From a methane-oxidizing endosymbiont of Gigantopelta aegis (GTDB lineage Bacteria; Pseudomonadota; Gammaproteobacteria; Methylococcales; Methylomonadaceae): a DNA stretch of 64,000 bases. Numbering within the stretch: the stretch's first letter is position 1; every line of letters starts with the position of its first letter. Made by a program: the position numbers and the translations under genes. The stretch covers positions 1,313,831 to 1,377,830 of the forward strand of contig NZ_JAEHGD010000001.1 of assembly GCF_016097405.1 (NCBI RefSeq), in the 5' to 3' direction. The notes beneath the pieces were generated by a model. The model saw only the letters and a list, made by a program, of their open reading frames with translations, was not told the origin of the DNA and did not search any database. Of the stretch, positions 57,914-64,000 are shown piece by piece.

Positions 57914-58893
57914 TACATTTTGCATGGCCCTGGTTTTTATTGGCGTTGCCACTGCCGCTGCTGGTTCGTTATGGATTGAGCGAGGTTAGCAGCGAATCCG
58001 GGGCGGCTTTAAAAGTGCCTTTTCTGCAAGATTTTAATGTTTTGCAGGCCGATGCGCGGATACAGGTTAGGGCAGGACTGTTTTGGCTGGCATTTTTAGC
58101 CTGGTGTTTGTTGGTTGCCGCCGCAACCCGGCCGCAATGGCTGGGGGAACCGATAGAGCAGGCCGTCAGTGGTCGAGATTTGATGCTGGCGGTGGATGTT
58201 TCCGGCAGTATGGATGTGCAGGATTTTGTGATTGATGATTATCGTGTTGATCGCTTGACAGCCGTCAAAAAGGTCGCTAGCGAATTTATTGCGCGGCGGG
58301 TCGGTGACCGCATCGGTTTGATTTTGTTTGGTACGACACCCTATTTGCAGGCGCCTTTAACGTTCGACCGACAAACGGTTATTCGCTTGTTGAATGAGGC
58401 CTTTATTGGTATTACCGATGATGATCCGGCAACCTCGATTGGTGATGCGATCGGTCTGGCCGTTAAAAAACTTAAAAATCACCCGGCCGACAGTCGGGTA
58501 TTGATTTTACTGACCGACGGTGCCAATACTGCCGGTGCGGTTGACCCCTTGCAAGCGGCGGAGTTAGCCGCACAATTTAAGCTTAAAATCTACACCATCG
58601 GGATTGGCGCGGATGAAATGATCGTGCGTGATTTTTTTGGTGCACGGCGGGTGAATCCCTCTCGTGATCTGGATGAAAAAACCCTGAAAGCCATCGCGGC
58701 AAAAACCGGCGGACGTTATTTCAGGGCGCGAGACAGTCAGGAAATGGCGCAGATTTATCATATCCTCGACCAATTGGAACCGGTGGAAACCGATCAGGTG
58801 TATTTTAGGCCGCGCAGTGAATTGTTTTATTGGCCTTTGTCGCTGGCCTTACTGTTTGCCACGATTGTCGTGGTGGCGAGGGCGCGTACATGA
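57910..58893 (+). CDS. batA: BatA-like von Willebrand factor A protein
   Basis: This protein of about 327 residues starts at ATG 57910. It has an N-terminal membrane segment, a vWA domain with a complete MIDAS motif (AVDVSGSMDVQDF and LILLTDGANTAG), and a C-terminal membrane helix (FYWPLSLALLFATIVVV). It would expose the vWA domain in the periplasm and bind partners in a metal-dependent way. It overlaps batB by 4 bp. Confidence 0.92.
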   Translation: MIHFAWPWFLLALPLPLLVRYGLSEVSSESGAALKVPFLQDFNVLQADARIQVRAGLFWLAFLAWCLLVAAATRPQWLGEPIEQAVSGRDLMLAVDVSGSMDVQDFVIDDYRVDRLTAVKKVASEFIARRVGDRIGLILFGTTPYLQAPLTFDRQTVIRLLNEAFIGITDDDPATSIGDAIGLAVKKLKNHPADSRVLILLTDGANTAGAVDPLQAAELAAQFKLKIYTIGIGADEMIVRDFFGARRVNPSRDLDEKTLKAIAAKTGGRYFRARDSQEMAQIYHILDQLEPVETDQVYFRPRSELFYWPLSLALLFATIVVVARART

Positions 58894-60692
58894 TTAACAG
58901 TGATTTTCATTTTCTCCGGCCGGAGTGGCTGCTGGCCTTGCTTCCATTAGCGGTTTTGGCGCTGTGGTTATTGCGTCAGCATAAACGACAGGGTAATTGG
59001 CTGAATGTGTGTGATGCCGAATTATTACCCTATCTGTTGCAAACACGCGCTGGTGGTCGGGCGAAGGCGCGCGTGTTCTGGCCGTTGAGCTTGGCTTTTG
59101 TGTTAGCGGTAATTGCCCTCGCTGGGCCGACCTGGCAGCGGTTACCTGCACCGGCATTTCGTAACGATACCGGTTTGGTGATTGCACTGAATTTGTCGGT
59201 TAGCATGGATGCCGACGATATCAAACCGAGCCGCTTGCTACGCAGCCGCTACAAAATCACCGATTTACTGCGTCAGCGCAAAGATGGGCAAAGTGCCTTG
59301 CTCGTATACACCCGACAGGCGTTTGTGGTGACACCATTAACCGATGATGTGGAAACTATTTTAAATCTAGTTAGCGGTGTCAATACCGATATTATGCCGA
59401 TACAGGGGCGTAATACACTGGCGGCCATTCGGCAGAGTGTCGATTTGTTAAAGCAGGCTGGCATTCAACAGGGCGATATTTTATTGGTCACCGATGCGGT
59501 TGAAGCGATAGATCCTGCGGCGTTGGAAAAGACACGTGGTCCTTATCGTATATCGGTATTGGCGGTGGGTACTGAAACGGGCGCACCGATTAAACAAACA
59601 GGCGGTGGTTTTCTGAAGGATAAAAACGGCAACATCATCGTTGCGCGTCTACAGGTGAAGCCGATGAAAAAGCTGGCCAGTCTGAGTGGCGGTATATTTC
59701 AAAGTATGACTGCCGATGATCGTGATATTCAAACCTTGACGCATTTTTTCGATCGTGCTGCGAAAGCTCAGGGGGCTAAAGATGCTCAGTTAAAACTCAA
59801 TGTATGGCGCGACTTTGGACCGTATCTGTTGTGGCTGGTTGTACCGCTAGCAGCTTTAGGTTTTCGCAAAGGTCTGTTGTGTTTAGCCTTGTTGGTGTTA
59901 TTGCCGCTGCCGCAAAGCAGTTGGGCGACAGAACACTCGGAAGTGTGGCAAAAATTATGGAAAACCGATGATCAGCGTGGGCAACAGGCGTTTAAGCAGC
60001 AACAATTTGAGAGGGCCGCTGAATTGTTTAAACAGCCAGATTGGCGAGCAGCGGCATTGTACAAGGCTGGGAAATATGAACAGGCCGCAAAGATTTGGCA
60101 GCAACAAAACAGTGCCGAGGCGGATTATAATCGAGGCAATGCGCTGGCGCAGGCTGGAAAATTGAAGGCGGCGATTGAAGCCTATCAGCAGGCGTTGGCC
60201 AAAAAGCCAGGTTTTGAGGCTGCGAAGAAAAATAAAGAACTGATTGAAAAATTGTTGAAACAACAGCAACAGAAGCAACAACAGTCGTCGGATTCAAAAA
60301 AATCAGAGTCGCAAAAAAATCAGCAAAATCAGAATCAACAGGACTCGTCTGATACGTCACAGAATGCTGAACAAAACTCAGTGCAGGATCAATCTAAATC
60401 GGATAACGGCGAACAACTGAAAGATCAGCGGGGCGATAGTTCTAAACAAACGGAAAGTTCGCCTAAAGATAAAAAAGAATCGGTACGAGATGAAGAAAAG
60501 CAGGCTAAGGCTAAACAACCGGCGGATGAATCTAAAGCTGACGCCGAACAAAAAGCGGTGACAACATCGGAAGCGAAAAAACCCAATGAAGATCAGCAGG
60601 CCGTTGAGCAGTGGCTCAATCGCATTCCGGATGAGCCATCGGGCCTGTTAAGGCGGAAGTTTCGCTATCAATATCAACAGCGGCGGCAATAA
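58890..60692 (+). CDS. batB: BatB-like vWA protein fused to a TPR (BatC-like) region
   Basis: This 600-residue protein (ATG 58890) has N-terminal membrane segments, a vWA domain with the MIDAS motif as ALNLSVSMDADD (Asn in place of the first Asp), a further membrane region (LLCLALLVLLPLPQSSWA), and TPR repeats (RAAELFKQPDWRAAALYKAG, YNRGNALAQAGKLKAAIEAY). A highly charged Gln/Ser/Lys tail of about 130 residues follows. BatB and BatC functions are thus joined in one chain. The low-complexity tail is probably disordered. Confidence 0.92.
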   Translation: MINSDFHFLRPEWLLALLPLAVLALWLLRQHKRQGNWLNVCDAELLPYLLQTRAGGRAKARVFWPLSLAFVLAVIALAGPTWQRLPAPAFRNDTGLVIALNLSVSMDADDIKPSRLLRSRYKITDLLRQRKDGQSALLVYTRQAFVVTPLTDDVETILNLVSGVNTDIMPIQGRNTLAAIRQSVDLLKQAGIQQGDILLVTDAVEAIDPAALEKTRGPYRISVLAVGTETGAPIKQTGGGFLKDKNGNIIVARLQVKPMKKLASLSGGIFQSMTADDRDIQTLTHFFDRAAKAQGAKDAQLKLNVWRDFGPYLLWLVVPLAALGFRKGLLCLALLVLLPLPQSSWATEHSEVWQKLWKTDDQRGQQAFKQQQFERAAELFKQPDWRAAALYKAGKYEQAAKIWQQQNSAEADYNRGNALAQAGKLKAAIEAYQQALAKKPGFEAAKKNKELIEKLLKQQQQKQQQSSDSKKSESQKNQQNQNQQDSSDTSQNAEQNSVQDQSKSDNGEQLKDQRGDSSKQTESSPKDKKESVRDEEKQAKAKQPADESKADAEQKAVTTSEAKKPNEDQQAVEQWLNRIPDEPSGLLRRKFRYQYQQRRQ

Positions 60693-62375
60693 ATGTACAG
60701 AGTTATTATTTTAATGATCAGTTTTTTGATGCCGGTCGGTGCTGTTTTTTCAGCGACGATTACGGCGACGGTCGATCGCAATCCGGTGGCCTTGAATGAA
60801 TCGTTTCAGCTTGTTTTTAGTGCGAATGAATCACCGGACGGCGAGCCTGATTTTTCGCCATTACGACAGGATTTTACCATTATCAATCAAGCACAAAATA
60901 ATCAGATACAACGGATAAATGGTAAAACCAGCCGCTTGATACAATGGACGCTGGTATTGATGGCAAAGCGTATAGGGCGGCTCGAGATTCCGCCAATTGC
61001 ATTTGGTGATGATAGTTCCAATCCACTTACGATTGACGTCATGTCACCACAAAATGTCAGCGAAGATCGTGATTTGTTTTTAACGGTGGATGTGAATACG
61101 CGTGCGCCTTATGTGCAGAGTCAATTGCTTTACACGCTGCGCTTTTATCGCAAAGTGGCTATCAGTCAGGCCAGTCTGGACGAGCCGGAACTGGATGATG
61201 CGGTGATCGAGCGCTTGGGTGAAGATAAAAACTTTGATACTGCCATCAAGGGTGTGCGGTATCGGGTCACCGAACGGCGTTATGCGATATTTCCACAAAA
61301 AAGTGGTCGGCAAGTGATAAAGCCTGTGATTTTAATAGCTGAAGTCATTAGCGGACGGCAGCGTCGTTTCGGTTTTTTTGGTTCGCAGCTCACCGTACCT
61401 AAGCGCATACTATCTGAGTCTGTCGAATTAAATGTCAAAGCTATTCCGAATGATTATCATGGTCATTGGTTGCCGGCCGAGCAAGTTGTGTTACAGGAAC
61501 AATGGTCAGAAGGCAGCTTGACTGTCAATGTTGGTGAGCCTTTGACGCGCACCTTAACGCTGCTAGCTAAAGGCGCGACGGATAGCCAATTACCCACATT
61601 GTGGCCCGATATTGAGATTGAGGGCTTGAAAAGTTATCCCGATCAGCCGGTATTACGTGAACAAAAAAAAGCAGATGGTCTGATTGCCTTCCGGGAAGAA
61701 AAGATTGCCTTGATTCCATCGAAACCCGGGGAATATCGATTACCTGAAATTAAAATCCATTGGTTTAACAGTAAAACTGAGCAGGAAGAAGTCTTGAGTC
61801 TGCCAGCGGTGACGATACAGGCGTTGGCAGTTAAAATGGCACCGGCATCGTCGCCAGCTGCACAAGACAGCACAGGCACGTTGCCAACAGCACCGCAAAA
61901 AACAGCAGCTAACGTGTGTCCTGAGCTATCTGCTCAGTCATCTGGAAATGCTAGCCTGTGGCGCGGATTGGCGGTATTTTTCGGCAGTGCCTGGCTGTTG
62001 ACACTGGGGGGTGTGTTCTGGCACAGAAAAAAACATACGGAAAAGCCTGAACAAAAAACAGCTGATACGCAGGATTTTTCTGTGTTGAACAAGACTTTAA
62101 AACAGGTATGTTATGACAATGATGCTCAGGCGGCGAAGAAGATTCTATTGGAATGGGGGAAGCAGGCCTTTGGTGTCAGCAGTTTAAGTGCGATCAAGGC
62201 ACATTGCGAAGCACGGCTGCGCGATCAGATCGATGTGTTGATGGCTAGTCTGTACGCGCCGGAAACAAAGCCTTGGGACGGTAAAAAGCTGTATCAGGCA
62301 TTTGCTGAAAACAATGCTCGACAAAAAACGCGAAAAACGCAGAATGAAGGTGAATTGAAAGATTTATATCAATAA
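60693..62375 (+). CDS. batD: BatD-like membrane-anchored protein
   Basis: This 560-residue protein has a signal peptide (VIILMISFLMPVGAVFSA), beta-rich repeats with TATVDRNPVALNESFQLVFS and YTLRFYRKVAISQASLDEPE, a C-terminal membrane helix (LWRGLAVFFGSAWLLTLGG), and a cytoplasmic tail. This is the BatD/OB-like oxygen-tolerance protein family. It starts directly after the batB stop and is last in the operon. Confidence 0.9.
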   Translation: MYRVIILMISFLMPVGAVFSATITATVDRNPVALNESFQLVFSANESPDGEPDFSPLRQDFTIINQAQNNQIQRINGKTSRLIQWTLVLMAKRIGRLEIPPIAFGDDSSNPLTIDVMSPQNVSEDRDLFLTVDVNTRAPYVQSQLLYTLRFYRKVAISQASLDEPELDDAVIERLGEDKNFDTAIKGVRYRVTERRYAIFPQKSGRQVIKPVILIAEVISGRQRRFGFFGSQLTVPKRILSESVELNVKAIPNDYHGHWLPAEQVVLQEQWSEGSLTVNVGEPLTRTLTLLAKGATDSQLPTLWPDIEIEGLKSYPDQPVLREQKKADGLIAFREEKIALIPSKPGEYRLPEIKIHWFNSKTEQEEVLSLPAVTIQALAVKMAPASSPAAQDSTGTLPTAPQKTAANVCPELSAQSSGNASLWRGLAVFFGSAWLLTLGGVFWHRKKHTEKPEQKTADTQDFSVLNKTLKQVCYDNDAQAAKKILLEWGKQAFGVSSLSAIKAHCEARLRDQIDVLMASLYAPETKPWDGKKLYQAFAENNARQKTRKTQNEGELKDLYQ

Positions 62376-62377
62376 GG

Positions 62378-63421
62378 TTATTGATTATTGGCCAATTGAC
62401 CTTCGGTTTTGGATAAGATGCTGGGAACGAGTTTTTCAGAAAAACCAGCGATAAAGCTCCAGATTATCAAGGTAAAGTAACTTTTAGAATTGAGGTCAAT
62501 TTCTTCAGGTTTAGTGAAGTCAGGGAAAACGCTGCCGGTTATGACGCGGGCGCGGAAAAAATAATAACAAATCAAGGCGGCACCGACTCCGGTAATAATT
62601 CGAGTTACAATAAAATGTAATTTATGCAGGTTTTCCAGTTCTTTAAGTGTGATGGTTTCGATTCTGCTTTTTAAAGAAATCAGCATGCTGAAGCATGCTC
62701 CCATATAGCCGGTCATCAGAGCGGTAATCGCAAAATGGAGTTGGATTTTGGCAGATTTGGTTTCGGCAAGATCTGGCGTATCGGCGGTAATGGAGTTTAA
62801 CCAAGTAAATTCGGGGCAATAATTTGTGCAATATTGATAAATACCATCGGGATGTAAAATGCCAATGGCGAGTAAAAATACACTGAGGATGATCGATAAG
62901 CCAAATAGTAAGCCGATTTTAAAGCGTGCTTTATTAGCAAAAATACTGCGCAGTTGTCGGTCTTCGTAAAACTTCTGCAAACTAATTAATAATTTTGTCA
63001 ATAAGGCTTGTTTGTGGCTTAAAGCATCTGATTCTGTATCGACTGAATTTTGTGATGATTCTAAAGGTTGAGCGTGACGCTCAAATTGGTTTTTAAAAAA
63101 GCTATATTCATATTCAGGCAAGTAAAGTTCGGCATAATGGAGTCGGTATTGTAATTCCAGATTCAAATCGTCTGGGTCGAGTAAAGGCACTATGAGTAAC
63201 TCGATGGCCTTAACCTTATCCCAGTCACCCGTATGGTTTAGTTCGTCCAGCTGTTTTTGAATGCAGGGAATCAGTGGATGGTCTTTATGTTTAAATTTTA
63301 CGCGTTCAAAGTAGGCCGATAAGCGAGTGGCATTTTGGCGTGTAATTTGGTCAAAAAATGAACGCCCAAACCATTGATTAACCCATTTTTTGGCACACAG
63401 TAGCCAATCTTCAAAGCGCAT
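62378..63421 (-). CDS. Unrecognised membrane protein, 347 residues
   Basis: The N-terminal 165 residues are soluble, with helical, charged stretches (PLIPCIQKQLDELNHTGDW, LQYRLHYAELYLPEYEYSFF). Then come about four hydrophobic segments: GLLFGLSIILSVFLLAIGIL, FAITALMTGYMGACFSMLIS, IITGVGAALICYYFF and FTLIIWSFIAGFSEKLVP. I do not recognise the family. It converges on batD with 2 bp between stops, so there is no room for a separate terminator. Confidence 0.8.
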   Translation of the reverse strand: MRFEDWLLCAKKWVNQWFGRSFFDQITRQNATRLSAYFERVKFKHKDHPLIPCIQKQLDELNHTGDWDKVKAIELLIVPLLDPDDLNLELQYRLHYAELYLPEYEYSFFKNQFERHAQPLESSQNSVDTESDALSHKQALLTKLLISLQKFYEDRQLRSIFANKARFKIGLLFGLSIILSVFLLAIGILHPDGIYQYCTNYCPEFTWLNSITADTPDLAETKSAKIQLHFAITALMTGYMGACFSMLISLKSRIETITLKELENLHKLHFIVTRIITGVGAALICYYFFRARVITGSVFPDFTKPEEIDLNSKSYFTLIIWSFIAGFSEKLVPSILSKTEGQLANNQ

Positions 63422-63472
63422 TAGTTTTACCTTTTTCTAGTGGGCAAGATGATTCTCTTGTGATTAAAGGAA

Positions 63473-63531
63473 GGAGCTTTTTCCAGTTGTCTTAATTTAC
63501 TATGCCCGTTAAGACAATTGGAAAAGGCTCC
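63473..63531. other. 23-bp hairpin overlapping the end of the small basic ORF
   Basis: 63473-63495 and 63509-63531 are complementary over 23 positions, with G-U pairs at two positions in the plus-strand RNA and A/C mismatches at the same positions in the minus-strand RNA. The loop is 13 bases. It spans codon 47 to the stop of the minus-strand ORF. No strong U-run follows on either strand. Confidence 0.75.
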
Positions 63532-63671
63532 TGGCCTTTATGTTTGTTGTGGCGTTGATAGCGCGTTTTGTCTTTAAAAATATGCGCTTTGTTAAATTTT
63601 CGGGCGTATTTTGCCACCGGGTTCTGTTGGCCGAAGCTCGGCAACGGATTCGATTTGTTTCGTTTTTTCAT
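63492..63671 (-). CDS. Small basic protein with a hairpin in its 3' coding end (ArfA-like architecture; possibly DUF7230-type)
   Basis: This 59-residue protein starts at ATG 63671 after GAGG. It is strongly basic: MKKRNKSNP, NPVAKYARKFNKAHIFKDK and RYQRHNKHKGQEPF. Codon 47 onward lies in a long hairpin, so the RNA would fold over the stop codon. In arfA, the alternative ribosome-rescue gene, a hairpin at this place causes truncation of the message and limits protein made when tmRNA works. The basic K/R-rich tail before the hairpin is similar in character, but I cannot prove ArfA homology from sequence alone. Confidence 0.6.
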   Translation of the reverse strand: MKKRNKSNPLPSFGQQNPVAKYARKFNKAHIFKDKTRYQRHNKHKGQEPFPIVLTGIVN

Positions 63672-63797
63672 GATTTTTTCCTCATAAACCATTAAGATAT
63701 ACAGTTCTCTGACTGTGAAACCGGGCAGATAATTCCTTATATGAGTTGCTTTTCCTTGAGATAAAGTATCTTATTCCCATTTGAAGTGTATTGACCA

Positions 63798-64000
63798 GTG
63801 AATTTCCAAAAAAAATTTGACGTAATTGTAATCGGGGGCGGGCATGCCGGCACAGAGGCGGCTCTGGCGGCGGCGCGTAGTGGTGCAAAAACACTGTTGC
63901 TGACACAAAATCTCGATACATTGGGGCAAATGAGTTGTAACCCAGCCATTGGTGGTATTGGGAAAGGGCATTTGGTAAAAGAGGTTGATGCGCTGGGCGG
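63798..64000 (+). CDS. mnmG: MnmG (GidA), N-terminal part
   Basis: The gene runs off the window. From GTG 63798 it reads [20 protein letters not shown] (FAD-binding GxGxxG), then [20 protein letters not shown] and [14 protein letters not shown], the near-invariant MnmG start. With MnmE it installs the 5-carboxymethylaminomethyl group on U34 of some tRNAs. The start codon appears to be GTG. Confidence 0.96.
   Translation, partial: MNFQKKFDVIVIGGGHAGTEAALAAARSGAKTLLLTQNLDTLGQMSCNPAIGGIGKGHLVKEVDALG

Noticed and set aside
1-64000. CRISPR arrays and rRNA genes
   Set aside because: No regularly spaced short repeats with unique spacers and no rRNA sequence were seen; the repeats present are IS copies, REPs and operators.

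Overview
The window looks like chromosome of an IS-rich gammaproteobacterium of moderate GC. The evidence is its housekeeping genes (folA, hemW, mnmG, type I asparaginase), a TolC/YbhGFSR-like exporter, an EmrAB-like pump, an RND pump, and a REP/RAYT repeat with the GTAG signature. I cannot assign a genus from sequence alone.

Layout. (1) 1-6.5 kb: phospholipid-type genes, an asparaginase gene cut by an IS, folA, a Tat-exported multicopper oxidase, and an IS903-type element truncating an acetyltransferase. (2) 6.9-15.3 kb, minus strand: a tolC-ybhG-ybhF-ybhS-ybhR export operon damaged at three separate places (an IS just upstream of the tolC start, an amber codon in ybhG, an IS630 element in ybhF). 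(3) 15.3-23.5 kb, plus strand: EmrA/EmrB-type pump genes separated by a REP/RAYT remnant, then an intact TetR-adaptor-RND operon. (4) 23.5-52.8 kb: a roughly 29-kb island. The two halves of a disrupted tRNA-Arg gene lie at its outer edges, and an intact tRNA-Arg(CCG) with its own promoter lies just inside the right edge next to xis/int genes. (5) 52.9-64 kb: hemW, a MoxR-DUF58-DUF4381-BatA-BatB-BatD cluster with moxR cut by an IS4-type element, a membrane protein, a small basic ORF ending in a long hairpin, and the start of mnmG.

Island content, left to right: IS fragments, a hypothetical gene, hipB with a doubly broken hipA, a Lon-like AAA ATPase and metallophosphoesterases, a tyrosine-recombinase fragment, an IS66 copy, a very large tyrosine recombinase lacking its N-terminus, and a BREX cluster (brxA, brxB, brxC, an AAA ATPase, a PD-(D/E)XK-like nuclease, pglX). 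A TraI_2/HD fragment, a second IS66 copy and the truncated integrase follow. The BREX operon has been rearranged. The first 38 codons of brxC remain on the plus strand, while the rest of brxC through pglX lies inverted on the minus strand between two oppositely oriented copies of one IS3-family element, and the two halves of a target duplication now flank different IS copies.

The main theme is decay. Frameshifts, nonsense codons and IS insertions cluster in the island and in the ybh operon, while long genes elsewhere (RND pump, oxidase, batABD, emrB) are intact. The best candidates for something little described are the split tRNA-Arg with a replacement tRNA carried by the island, the ATPase-nuclease pair embedded in BREX, and the arfA-like hairpin at the end of the small ORF at 63.5 kb.
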